Source of the DNA: Streptomyces sp. RKAG293
GTDB taxonomy: Bacteria; Actinomycetota; Actinomycetes; Streptomycetales; Streptomycetaceae
Reading direction: 5' to 3'
NCBI RefSeq assembly: GCF_023701745.1
Contig: NZ_JAJOZB010000001.1
Span: forward strand, 434,001 to 498,000
DNA length: 64,000 bases
In this document: positions 10,049 through 17,670 of the stretch, piece by piece
Layout of the letters: each line of letters begins with the position of its first letter
How positions within the stretch are numbered: position 1 is the stretch's first letter
The notes under the pieces: model-generated
Seen by the model: the letters and a program-made list of their open reading frames with translations, nothing else
Databases searched by the model: none
Told to the model about the DNA's origin: nothing
Position numbers and translations under genes: made by a program

Positions 10049-10092
10049 ATCCGTGGCCGCCACGGAATCCTCGGTCCGTGGCGGCCACGGAT
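10049..10092. promoter_or_regulatory. Perfect 18-bp inverted repeat, operator or hairpin upstream of IclR gene
   Basis: Two arms of 18 bases (10049-10066, ATCCGTGGCCGCCACGGA, and its exact reverse complement at 10075-10092) flank an 8-base spacer. Each arm is itself nearly palindromic (CCGTGG, three bases, CCACGG). The element sits 130-175 bases upstream of the IclR-type start and 154 bases after the LuxR stop. It could be two adjacent operators for the IclR protein or a strong terminator of the LuxR gene. No T-run follows it. Confidence 0.6.
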
Positions 10093-10223
10093 GTTGGGCG
10101 GCCGGATCCGACGCAGGGTGGTTCAGCCACAGGCATCGGCTGTGTGACCAAACGGCACGCTCGCCGCGTCCTGCGCCGTGGTGGACACGACCGAGCGACG
10201 ATCACGAAAACGGGGGCCCATCG

Positions 10224-10961
10224 GTGAGGCAGCCGAACGATTTCCTGGACAGACCGGCCCCATCGCCGCCGGGAGACGGCGGGCGGGGCGTGCTGCAGGG
10301 CGCCTTCGGGCTGTTGGAGGCGGTGGACCGGGCCGGGGAGGCGCGGCTGACCCAGTTGGCGGCGCAGAGCGGCCTGCCCAAGTCGACCACGTACCGGCTT
10401 TTGGAGCAGTTGGTCGAACTGGGCGCCGTCCAGCGCTGCGGCACGGGGTACCGCATGGGTCCGCGGATGTTCCGGCTCGGGCAGGAATGGCAGCCGCATC
10501 CCGGACTGCGGGCCGCGGCGAGGGAGCCTGTACGCCGTCTGGCGGCGGCCACCGGCACGTCGGTGGGGATCAGTGTGCTGTGGGAAGGACGGACCCTGGT
10601 CATGTACTGGGCCTCCGGCGGGGACAGAGCCCTGGCCCCGCCCCGAAGCGGTACGCCCCTGCCGTGGTTCACCGCGGCGGGAAAGGTCCTTGTGGCCGGA
10701 GTGCACCCCGCCCTCCCCCTCGATCCGCTCCCTGCGGTCTGGCGCCGGGAGGCGGCGGAGATCCGGAACCGCGGTGTCGCGTTCGACCGGGAGGAGGTGA
10801 CCGCGGGGGTGTGCTGTGTGGCGGTGCCCCTGCACAACGCGGGCGGTGTACCGGTGGCCTCCTTGTGCGTCCTGACCGATCCCGCACAGAACCTGGAACA
10901 GCTTGCCGACGCCGTCCGGCTGACCGGCAGGGCGATCAGCGCCGGTCTGCGCGGCCGGTGA
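10224..10961 (+). CDS. IclR family transcriptional regulator
   Basis: A 245-residue regulator starting at GTG 10224. The N-terminal winged helix is visible at GVLQGAFGLLEAVDRAGEAR and LTQLAAQSGLPKSTTYRLLE, followed by the IclR effector domain (RRLAAATGTSVGISVLWEGR, TPLPWFTAAGKVLVAG, VAVPLHNAGGVPVASLCVL). IclR proteins bind DNA as dimers and sense small acids or aromatic compounds through the C-terminal domain. It converges on the carboxylesterase gene across a hairpin terminator. The paired repeats at 10049-10092 are candidate binding sites. Confidence 0.88.
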   Translation: MRQPNDFLDRPAPSPPGDGGRGVLQGAFGLLEAVDRAGEARLTQLAAQSGLPKSTTYRLLEQLVELGAVQRCGTGYRMGPRMFRLGQEWQPHPGLRAAAREPVRRLAAATGTSVGISVLWEGRTLVMYWASGGDRALAPPRSGTPLPWFTAAGKVLVAGVHPALPLDPLPAVWRREAAEIRNRGVAFDREEVTAGVCCVAVPLHNAGGVPVASLCVLTDPAQNLEQLADAVRLTGRAISAGLRGR

Positions 10962-11067
10962 GAGCCGACCGCGCAGCGACCACGACCTATCAACCACCGC
11001 CACGTTCGCTCCACTGCCCATCAGGCGATGTAGTGGCAGCCCAAAGGCAGGCCCCTCGTCCAGGTCC

Positions 11068-11097
11068 CTGGGGGCTCAGCCCGGACCGAGCCCCCAG
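11068..11097. terminator. Bidirectional hairpin terminator
   Basis: Perfect 10-base arms CTGGGGGCTC (11068-11077) and GAGCCCCCAG (11088-11097) around a 10-base loop, placed between the convergent IclR and carboxylesterase genes. GC-rich hairpins without a T-run are usual for actinomycete terminators. Confidence 0.7.
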
Positions 11098-11112
11098 TGC
11101 TGTGGTCTTCCG

Positions 11113-12612
11113 TCAGTGCGGGCCGAGATGGGAAACGGCCTGGGTGACGGTGTCGAAGTGCATCGTGCTGCGGGATCGCTGGTCGTATCGGTCCCAGTGA
11201 GGCATGGCCGGGTGGTTGGGGTCGCCGGTGCGGATGAACGAGATCCACGCCTGGTGCATGCTCCTGGCGAGACCGTCCCTGATCCTGGTGTCCATCCCCG
11301 CCAGGAACGGCGCGTGCGCCCACTTGTCGAAATTGTCGAAGACGAACGGCAGTTCCAGGCAGTGCGGGGCGCCCAGTCGGCCGTCGTGTGCAGGTGTGGG
11401 GAAGTCGAACTCGTACGTCCAGACCGGGCGACCCCCTGCCGCCCGCGCTTCCGCGAACGCCAGGGCGGGCTTCCTGAACAGCTCGTCGGTGGTCAGGTCG
11501 ATGAGAACGTCGATCGGCCGAGCGCCTGGGCGCGCGGCCTCGTACGACGCGTACGCCTCGGCCGCACCGTCACCGAAGCTGTCCTGTGCCCGGCGGAGCA
11601 CCTGTTCCTTCGTCGTCGACGCGTAGGCCTCGCCCAGCGCGAAGGTGAAAGCACACTCTTCCCTGGTCCAGCCGATGAGGACGTCGATATCCGCGCCCGG
11701 ACCGGCGAGCAGGTTGTCGACGGGTTGCCGGGCCCGCGTCCCCCCGTCGAGCACCGGCATGAACGGCACGGTCCAGTGGCCCCATTCCATGGTGGCCGCG
11801 AGGAGTCCGGCCGTGGCCTCGACCAGGCGCGGCCACGGCACCGCGCGCAGTTCGTCCCCGTCCTTTGCGCCGACCATCTCCAGGTAGGCGGCAGTGCGGG
11901 CCAGGGCCTCGTCAGGTGTGGCGAGGGGCATGGCCAGTGGGACGCTCTGGAGGACGGCACGCCGGAAGAGCCTGCCGCCACTGGCGTGGCCCGCGAGTGC
12001 CGCCGTGGACAGGGCGCCGGCGGACTGGCCGGCGACCGTGACGTTGTCGGGGTCTCCACCGAACGCGGCGATGTTGTCGTGGACCCAGCGCAGTGCGGCG
12101 AGTTGGTCGGTGAGCCAGAGGTTGCCCTGCTCGGTGCCGTCATCCGACGCGAAGTAGAGCAGGCCGAGCGGTCCGAGCCGGTAGTTGAGGGTCACCACCA
12201 CCAGGTCACCGTCCCGCGCGAAGGTCTCGCCGGAGTAGTTCGGCATCCCGCCGGAACCGGAGATGAAGGCGCCGCCGTGGATCCAGACCAGGACGGGACG
12301 GCGGGCGTCATCGGTACCGGGCGTCCACACGTTGAGCGTCAGACAGTCCTCGTCGAACGGCGGAAGGCCGTGGCCGCCGAGTATCGGGTCCACCTGACGG
12401 ACGGCTTGCGGCGAACTGGGGCCGTGCGCCGTCGCGTCGAGGGTGTCGCTCCAGCCCGGATGCGGCTGCGCGGGGCGCCACCGGAGCGGCCCGACGGGCG
12501 GCGCCGCGTACGGCACGCCCTTGAACACCGCCAGGTCATCTTCGGCGACACCACGGACCGGGCCCGAGCGAGTGTTCACGACGGGTGCGGTGCGGTCCTG
12601 AGCGAGACCCAT
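11113..12612 (-). CDS. Type B carboxylesterase
   Basis: A 499-residue alpha/beta hydrolase of the carboxylesterase/p-nitrobenzyl esterase group. Landmarks in order: KGVPYAAPPVGPLRW (31-45), family signature EDCLTLNVW (88-96), oxyanion hole HGGAF (112-116) and nucleophile elbow GQSAG with Ser197. The elbow has Gln where Glu is more common, which is still an accepted variant. There is no signal peptide, so it should be cytoplasmic. It hydrolyses carboxylic esters of unknown identity. It is a single gene whose promoter lies in the AT-rich gap next to the PhzF gene. Confidence 0.9.
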   Translation of the reverse strand: MGLAQDRTAPVVNTRSGPVRGVAEDDLAVFKGVPYAAPPVGPLRWRPAQPHPGWSDTLDATAHGPSSPQAVRQVDPILGGHGLPPFDEDCLTLNVWTPGTDDARRPVLVWIHGGAFISGSGGMPNYSGETFARDGDLVVVTLNYRLGPLGLLYFASDDGTEQGNLWLTDQLAALRWVHDNIAAFGGDPDNVTVAGQSAGALSTAALAGHASGGRLFRRAVLQSVPLAMPLATPDEALARTAAYLEMVGAKDGDELRAVPWPRLVEATAGLLAATMEWGHWTVPFMPVLDGGTRARQPVDNLLAGPGADIDVLIGWTREECAFTFALGEAYASTTKEQVLRRAQDSFGDGAAEAYASYEAARPGARPIDVLIDLTTDELFRKPALAFAEARAAGGRPVWTYEFDFPTPAHDGRLGAPHCLELPFVFDNFDKWAHAPFLAGMDTRIRDGLARSMHQAWISFIRTGDPNHPAMPHWDRYDQRSRSTMHFDTVTQAVSHLGPH

Positions 12613-12681
12613 GCAGTGCCACCTTCCAGATCAGGAGCGGGACTTGGATCTCCTCAAGTTATTGCGCAATTATGGCGGACG
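12613..12681 (-). promoter_or_regulatory. AT-rich promoter region of the carboxylesterase with ATTGCGCAAT palindrome
   Basis: This short gap is markedly AT-rich compared with its surroundings and contains the perfect palindrome ATTGCGCAAT at 12661-12670. It lies about 50 bases upstream of the esterase start on the minus strand. It is a plausible promoter/operator; the regulator is unknown. Confidence 0.4.
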
Positions 12682-13656
12682 TCAATATTGTTCGATCTCC
12701 CATCGCCCACCGGGAGGAGCCAACCGTCCCGGCAAGCGGAGCTCGTGCCCGATCCGTGCGGCGCCCCTGACGTCGACCACCACACCCGACGAAGTGTGGC
12801 GTGTGTCGGCGGTGACGGTGGAGGGGCGGCCCAGAGCATCGCCCATGTCGACGGAGATCCCGGTGGCGCCCTGTCGGCCGAGCAGGTGGGCGGCCAGGCA
12901 GGCGGAGCTGTTCGCGTTGGCGATGTCCTCCGGTACGCCGATCGATGGGGCGAACATACGGGCCACGACCCGGCCCGAGGGCGACATCGGGGCGTGGACG
13001 AAGGCGCCCAGCAGGCCCAGGTGATCGCACGCGGCGGCGAGCCGGTCGAGGTCCGGGGCCAGGGCGGCGAGAGCGGAGCGGGTGGGAACGGGCAGGAGGA
13101 GCCGCGGACGTCCCAGCGTGGCGATGCACGCTTCGGCGGCGACGGCCGTACCGAGCCCCAGTGCGGGCAGGAGCAGCGCGAGTTCGCCTGCCGTGGGCTC
13201 ACGCAGGCCGACCGGTCCCGCCTCGAAGGCGGCCTCGACAGACGATGCCCCGCACACTACGCGGCCCTCGACGACGCGCCCGGCCACGCGCAGTCCGGCC
13301 CGGTGCTCGCCCCCGCCCGCGCGCTGAGCGAGGAAGGCCAAGGCGGCCACGGTGCCGTGACCGCACGCGGGCAGTTCCCCGTCCGCGGTGAAGAACCGCG
13401 CCGCGACCACGAGCCGGTCGTGCCCGACCCCGGCCGCCGGTTCGCCGTCCCGCGAGAGGAAAACCGCGTGGGACGTGCCAGCCAGGGCGGGTGCCGCGCG
13501 GCGCTCGTCATCGGTCAACAGGCGGCCGGACAGGGATGATGACGCCTCGTCCAGGACCGCGGTCGGGCTTCCGCCACCGCCCTCGCGCAGGCACGCGTGC
13601 ACGATCGTGACGGGCAGGCCGGTGCGGACCGCCGGTCGACGCGAGGGCCTGCTCAT
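12682..13656 (-). CDS. PhzF family isomerase/epimerase-like protein
   Basis: A 324-residue protein with the two-lobed PhzF/diaminopimelate-epimerase fold. Lobe one has PVTIVHACLREGGGGSPTAV and the conserved ELPACGHGTVAALAFL; lobe two ends with the second PhzF signature at ANANSSACLAAHLLG. The usual first-lobe GNPAAV motif is altered to GSPTAV. Family members catalyse isomerisations on small carboxylic acids, as PhzF does in phenazine synthesis, but most are uncharacterised and no phenazine genes are here. Its ATG at 13656 overlaps the TGA of the upstream decarboxylase-like gene (ATGA), so the two are translationally coupled. Confidence 0.82.
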   Translation of the reverse strand: MSRPSRRPAVRTGLPVTIVHACLREGGGGSPTAVLDEASSSLSGRLLTDDERRAAPALAGTSHAVFLSRDGEPAAGVGHDRLVVAARFFTADGELPACGHGTVAALAFLAQRAGGGEHRAGLRVAGRVVEGRVVCGASSVEAAFEAGPVGLREPTAGELALLLPALGLGTAVAAEACIATLGRPRLLLPVPTRSALAALAPDLDRLAAACDHLGLLGAFVHAPMSPSGRVVARMFAPSIGVPEDIANANSSACLAAHLLGRQGATGISVDMGDALGRPSTVTADTRHTSSGVVVDVRGAARIGHELRLPGRLAPPGGRWEIEQY

Positions 13657-14226
13657 CGGGTGCGGGGGACGACGTCGGCGAAGCGGGGCGCGCCGGGCTC
13701 GCGGGGCAGGCGCCCGGCCCGCCCGGCGAAGCTGATGGCGTGGTACCAGCCGCACAGCAGGAGCAGGTCCATCAACTGCAGCGCGTCGAAGGCCGATGCG
13801 AGCCGCGCCCACAGCGCGTCGTCGATGTCGGAGCGGTCGTGCAGGGCGTCGACAGCGAGGATGAGCAGCCGGTTCCCGCTCGGACGCCCAGCACTCGTCG
13901 GCGGGTCCGCCGTGGACGAGCGACGCCGTCTGCTGGCGGGTGAGACCGACCCGGTCGGCGTACATCATCACGTGCACGCCCCACTCGTACTCGCAGCCGC
14001 ACCGCGCGCACGTCCGGTCGATGACGATCTCGCGCTCCCGCAGGGACAGGGTCAGCTGCCTGCCCAGCTCGTAGCGGCCCCACCCATGCATGGCGCCGGT
14101 CGTCGGCAGATTCCTGGCGAACATCCGGAACAGCCCGATCGGCGGAGCACCCGCCGGCATCATGTGCGCGAGCTGGGCGCCGGCCTCTTCGGTGTACGGC
14201 GGCTCCAGCGGCTCTATCCGTGCCAT
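13653..14226 (-). pseudogene. Carboxymuconolactone decarboxylase family protein, frameshifted
   Basis: The start at 14226 gives MARIEPLEPPYTEEAGAQLA and the CMD/AhpD core with the redox pair in RTCARCGCEYEWGVH. After ASERE the frame goes wrong near 13885, but one frame further the sequence reads RLLILAVDALHDRSDIDDAL and continues through LLLLCGWYHAISFAGRAGR to a TGA at 13653-13655. Removing one A from the GAACC site on the coding strand restores a protein of about 190 residues with normal CMD ends. It is therefore a one-base insertion in the gene or a sequence error. It is the first gene of a two-gene operon with PhzF, divergent from the HxlR regulator. Confidence 0.75.
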
Positions 14227-14278
14227 CGGTCCTCCCGTTGTGCTGATCCGGATTCTGAAGCAGGGGCGAACGATGCCA

Positions 14279-14299
14279 GTGTTTCGAATAACGAAACAC
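14279..14299. promoter_or_regulatory. Operator palindrome GTGTTTCG-N5-CGAAACAC
   Basis: Perfect 8-base arms with a 5-base AATAA centre lie between the divergent decarboxylase-like and HxlR genes, 11 bases before the HxlR start. Its position and symmetry fit a binding site for the HxlR protein, repressing both directions. Confidence 0.65.
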
Positions 14300-14309
14300 A
14301 AGGAGCGTC

Positions 14310-14852
14310 ATGCCGACACCACGCCCAGGCGGGCCGGTCCGCGGCTCGACGACCGGCCGTCCGATCATGGCCGCGATGGACCTGTTCGGACGCCGCTGGG
14401 CGCTGCGCATCCTCTGGGAACTGCGCGCGGGCCCGATCGGCGCCCGTGCTCTGCTCGCGCGGTGCGAGGGCCTGTCCTCCAGCGTCCTGTACCAGCGGCT
14501 GCGCGAGCTCACGTCCAGCGGGATCATCAGCCCTTCCACCGACGGTTACGAGCTCACCCCCACTGGAGCGGACCTCGGCCGCGCCCTCGCTCCGCTCGAC
14601 CAGTGGGCGAACACGTGGGCGCGGAAGCAGGAACAGGAACACGAACACGATGAGCGGGCCGACCACACGGGCCAGCCGCTGAAGCGGGACCGAGAGGTCC
14701 GACCAGCGCCCGCACCGGCTGCTCCTTCACCCCGAAGGCATGGCCAAGGCAAAGCCTTTCGCGAGTTGTTGATCCCCGCCGTCGCGAACCGACACTGTGT
14801 TCTCTGCGCACCCGCTCCGGGGTGTGCGACGGAGGGGGCTGCAGGGACATGA
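14310..14852 (+). CDS. HxlR family transcriptional regulator
   Basis: A 180-residue protein starting at ATG 14310 after AAGGAG. Residues 18-110 form the HxlR winged helix (MAAMDLFGRRWALRILWELR, SSSVLYQRLRELTSSGIIS, DGYELTPTGADLGRALAPLD). The tail beyond residue 115 is charged and Pro/Ala-rich and longer than typical for the family, yet its TGA overlaps the next ATG as ATGA, which supports it as real. It probably autoregulates and controls the divergent decarboxylase/PhzF pair through the palindrome at 14279-14299. Confidence 0.82.
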   Translation: MPTPRPGGPVRGSTTGRPIMAAMDLFGRRWALRILWELRAGPIGARALLARCEGLSSSVLYQRLRELTSSGIISPSTDGYELTPTGADLGRALAPLDQWANTWARKQEQEHEHDERADHTGQPLKRDREVRPAPAPAAPSPRRHGQGKAFRELLIPAVANRHCVLCAPAPGCATEGAAGT

Positions 14853-15331
14853 ACAGACCGATACCCGGCACCGTGGAAGTCTCGGTTCGCCACATCCTCA
14901 GCGACCGGACGACCGGGTTCCTCACCCGGACCCGCAGGATCACCTGGCAGGACAACCTGTCCCGGGTGCGCCGGCCGGCGTCCGGCAAGCAGAGCGTCGA
15001 ACTGACCTGCCCCGTGTGCGACGCCTCCCTGCTGGCCGAGGTCCGCACAGAGGCCCGCACCCGCCGAACCAGCGCCGCCCTGCTGATCCTGGCTGCCCTG
15101 AGCGTCATCATCTTCTTCTTGGCCTTCGGATACGCCATCCACGAGGGCGGCCGCACCCTGCCCGAGGGCCAGTCGCTTCCGGTCCTGTTCCCCGTCAGCG
15201 TCGCCTCGATCTTCGTCACGTTCGTCGCCGCTCCCGTGCTCTTCCTCCAAGGCCGCCGCTACAACGGCGTCACCATGCTGGACGCCCCCAAACCCCGCCG
15301 GATCCACGGGATCATGCCCGTACGCGGCTGA
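14849..15331 (+). CDS. Small membrane protein with a CPVC motif
   Basis: A 160-residue protein whose ATG overlaps the HxlR stop codon. The N-terminal 65 residues are soluble and include SVELTCPVCDASLLAEV, a single CxxC pair that could bind a metal or form part of a zinc ribbon. Two hydrophobic helices follow (LLILAALSVIIFFLAFGYAI and LPVLFPVSVASIFVTFVAAP). Coupling to the regulator suggests they are expressed together. I do not recognise a named family. Confidence 0.65.
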   Translation: MNRPIPGTVEVSVRHILSDRTTGFLTRTRRITWQDNLSRVRRPASGKQSVELTCPVCDASLLAEVRTEARTRRTSAALLILAALSVIIFFLAFGYAIHEGGRTLPEGQSLPVLFPVSVASIFVTFVAAPVLFLQGRRYNGVTMLDAPKPRRIHGIMPVRG

Positions 15332-15465
15332 CCACAGAAGACCGCGACGAGGTCACCCGGCGATCCGCGGCTGCGCCGGGTGGGCGCGAGTGACCGGAAG
15401 CGATGCCGCAGGCAGGCAGCGGCGGGGCCCGAGGGCCCGCCGCGTGCCCGCCGGGATGGTGTTTG

Positions 15466-16044
15466 TCAGATCATGGCGAGCCGGTCCACCAGCAGCTCCA
15501 CCCTCGGCTCGGTGTCCTCCGGCGGCAGCCGTCCCGCTCGGGTCAGGGTGGCCAGCCCGTGCAGGGACGCCCAGAACACCTCGGTGAACAGTCCCGGGTG
15601 GACGCCGTCCCCAGCGACCTCACCGAGGCTTTCCAGCAGGGCGGCGAAGGCGTCCTTGAGAGGTTCCGGGGTGTCCTCGTTCGCGAAGGCCAGGCCGCCG
15701 TCGAGCTGGAACATGGCGTCGTAGACCGCCGGGTTGCGTTCGGCGAAGTCGAGGTAGGTGCGGGCGAGGGTGGTGACCCGGGCGCGCGGGCCATCCGCTA
15801 CGGGGGCCGCGGCCCGCAGCGCGGCGGCCATCTCGGCGGCGCCCTCGAGGGCGACGGCGCCGATGATCTCGCGTTTGCCGCGGAAGTGGCTGTAGAGGAC
15901 GGGCTGGCTGTACTCGATGCGCTCGGCGAGCCGGCGGGTGGTGACCGCGTCCCAGCCCTGCTGCTCGGCGAGTTCGCGGGCCGTCGCCACGATGAGACTT
16001 TCGCGGCCCGCCCGTTCGCGCTCCTTGCGTTCCTGTACCGACAT
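15466..16044 (-). CDS. TetR/AcrR family repressor
   Basis: A 192-residue repressor. The N-terminal helix-turn-helix is typical: IVATARELAEQQGWDAVTTR, RLAERIEYSQPVLYSHFRGK. The C-terminal ligand domain (TYLDFAERNPAVYDAMFQLD) resembles the WHG/TetR_C_33 type. It is divergent from the DUF1772 gene, and two identical palindromes lie between the two starts, so it likely represses itself and its neighbour. The inducer is unknown. Confidence 0.88.
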   Translation of the reverse strand: MSVQERKERERAGRESLIVATARELAEQQGWDAVTTRRLAERIEYSQPVLYSHFRGKREIIGAVALEGAAEMAAALRAAAPVADGPRARVTTLARTYLDFAERNPAVYDAMFQLDGGLAFANEDTPEPLKDAFAALLESLGEVAGDGVHPGLFTEVFWASLHGLATLTRAGRLPPEDTEPRVELLVDRLAMI

Positions 16045-16053
16045 GATTCGATC

Positions 16054-16117
16054 CTAGCACCGCTAGACAATGGAGCGGCAGTAGTACTAGCGTTGCCTCA
16101 TCACCTAGCAATGCTAG
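16054..16117. promoter_or_regulatory. Two TetR operator palindromes CTAGC-N3-GCTAG
   Basis: CTAGC-ACC-GCTAG at 16054-16066 and CTAGC-AAT-GCTAG at 16105-16117 lie 10 bases before the TetR start and 19 bases before the DUF1772 start. One overlaps each expected promoter, so a single repressor could control both genes. Confidence 0.75.
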
Positions 16118-16135
16118 ATACCAGGAGGGGCCATC

Positions 16136-16582
16136 ATGCTCAACGCACTCGAGATCATCACCACCGTGGTCGTCGGCGTGATGGTGGGGGTGGAGTTCTC
16201 CGTCGCCTTCGTCATCAACCGGATCCTCAACGCACTCCCCGAGGACAGCGGCCAACTCGGCCGCGCCCACGGGGGCCGGATGCTCGGCGCCGTGATGCCG
16301 TTCTGGTACATCACCTCACTCGTCCTCGCCGCGGTCTGGGCCATCGCCCGATGGCACCACGACGGGACCGGCCTCGTCGTCACCGCCGGCGCACTGCTGG
16401 TCCTCAGCGTGATCATGTCGATCCTGCTGCTCGTCCCGATCAACAACCGGAGCAAGACGTGGACCCCTGACAACCGGCCCGCCGACTGGAAGCAGCAGAT
16501 GAACCGATGGGACCGCTTCCACTACGTCCGCGTCGCCATACTCATCGCCGCCTTCACCCTGCTGGTCGCCGCCCTCGTCTGA
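16136..16582 (+). CDS. DUF1772 (anthrone-oxygenase-like) membrane protein
   Basis: A 148-residue protein with four hydrophobic helices: an N-terminal helix around IITTVVVGVMVGVEFSVAFV, two central ones, and YVRVAILIAAFTLLVAALV at the end. The segment PINNRSKTWTPDNRPADWKQ followed by WDRFHYVR is the conserved loop of the DUF1772 family, which includes fungal anthrone oxygenases. In bacteria these small proteins are mostly uncharacterised and often controlled by adjacent TetR genes, as here. An AGGAGGGG site precedes the ATG. Confidence 0.85.
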   Translation: MLNALEIITTVVVGVMVGVEFSVAFVINRILNALPEDSGQLGRAHGGRMLGAVMPFWYITSLVLAAVWAIARWHHDGTGLVVTAGALLVLSVIMSILLLVPINNRSKTWTPDNRPADWKQQMNRWDRFHYVRVAILIAAFTLLVAALV

Positions 16583-16728
16583 CCCCGCGGGCCGACACCG
16601 CGCACGCGCCGCACCATCCCACTCCCCGGGCGGCAGCAAGCCACCGCAATCCCGGCATCCGGGAACACGGTTGCCGACCCTGACCCACCAGGCCACGCCC
16701 TCGAACTGCCGGCGCAACACTCGGAGTA

Positions 16729-16762
16729 CGGGCCGTACTCGCCGATCGGCGAGTACGGCCCG
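16729..16762. terminator. 34-base perfect palindrome, bidirectional terminator
   Basis: A 17-base half site (CGGGCCGTACTCGCCGA, 16729-16745) is followed at once by its exact complement to 16762, with no loop bases. It lies between the convergent DUF1772 and DUF5701 genes. A third partial copy of GGAGTACGG precedes it at 16723. Terminator is the simplest reading; an operator is less likely at this position. Confidence 0.7.
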
Positions 16763-16771
16763 ATACCCGCC

Positions 16772-17443
16772 CTAGACCCGGCGGGCCGTTGCGGAGGCGA
16801 AGCCCAGCCAGGTGTGCCGGTTGCCCGCCCAGCACCAGCCGACCTTGGGGGCGTTGCGGCGCTCGCGGCAGTCCCGCCCGGTGCCGTTGCTGATCCAGAT
16901 CGCCGGAGTACGGGCGTCCAGGGCGCCGTTGGATTTGCGCAGCCGGGAACCGATGGTCATGAAGCAGTGATTACGCTCCAGGACGGCGGGCTGCTGCATC
17001 ACCCAGTGGATGCCCTCCGTGAGCGCCAAGGGGGTGCGGGCCTGTGCGGTGAGGGCGGGCAGCGCCTCGTCCGGGCTCCAGTTGGCCATCTGGTCACCGC
17101 GGTCGAGGCCGATGAGGAGGTAGAGGGGGGCGTCGGGCAGCGCGACCGTTTCCAGTGGGGCGAACACGTCGACGTCGGGCATGTCGGTGACGACGAAACC
17201 CGGCTTGCCGTCGCGGTGGAGCAGCGGCGCCAGGGCGGAGGCAGGGGCTTGGTCCGGGTGAACAGCGAGCAGGGCGCCCTCGCCGGCGCCAGCACTCTCG
17301 GCGGCTTCGGCGAACGTACGAAACTCGGCGGCGGGCAGCCCGGCGATCTCATGCACCCCCAACTCGATCAGACGCTCGGCCTGCACGCCCAAGGGCGGCA
17401 GGGCCGGGAGAACGGTGGAGGTGACGGGGATGGTTTCAGGCAC
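16772..17443 (-). CDS. DUF5701 family protein
   Basis: A 223-residue soluble protein. The GTG at 17443 is chosen because GGGAG precedes it at proper spacing and the protein begins VPETIPVTSTVLPALPPLG. Conserved features include ERLIELGVHEIAGLPAAEFR, the hydrophobic strand APLYLLIGLDRGDQMANWSP, and a Cys/Trp-rich C-terminus (KVGWCWAGNRHTWLGFAS). This matches the actinobacterial DUF5701 family, of unknown function. A terminator-like hairpin separates it from the CocE gene upstream. Confidence 0.8.
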   Translation of the reverse strand: MPETIPVTSTVLPALPPLGVQAERLIELGVHEIAGLPAAEFRTFAEAAESAGAGEGALLAVHPDQAPASALAPLLHRDGKPGFVVTDMPDVDVFAPLETVALPDAPLYLLIGLDRGDQMANWSPDEALPALTAQARTPLALTEGIHWVMQQPAVLERNHCFMTIGSRLRKSNGALDARTPAIWISNGTGRDCRERRNAPKVGWCWAGNRHTWLGFASATARRV

Positions 17444-17586
17444 AATGCTCCCAGGGGTAGCGACGTGGACGAGCCCCGAGTGAACGAGGCGGCCCGCCGG
17501 AACATTCCCACCCCTGCCACCTCCGGCGCTGCCCGCGATCCGCTCCCGCACCCCACTCGTTGTTCCGGGCGATGTATTTGCCGCCC

Positions 17587-17627
17587 GAAACCGCCATGCT
17601 GCCGGTCTTGTCGCAGATGGCGGTTTC
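17587..17627. terminator. Hairpin after the CocE hydrolase gene
   Basis: Perfect 11-base arms GAAACCGCCAT (17587-17597) and ATGGCGGTTTC (17617-17627) around a 19-base loop. It lies just downstream of the CocE gene on the minus strand and should end its transcript. I see no gene in the surrounding gap 17444-17670. Confidence 0.65.
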
Positions 17628-17670
17628 ACTTCCCGACGGAGGCGGAGAACGAGGCCCTGGGGTGATTCGG

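Noticed and set aside
11116..13539. 807-codon plus-strand frame
   Set aside because: Antisense to the carboxylesterase and PhzF genes, which have clear domains; the plus frame has only low-complexity Arg/Gly/Val sequence.
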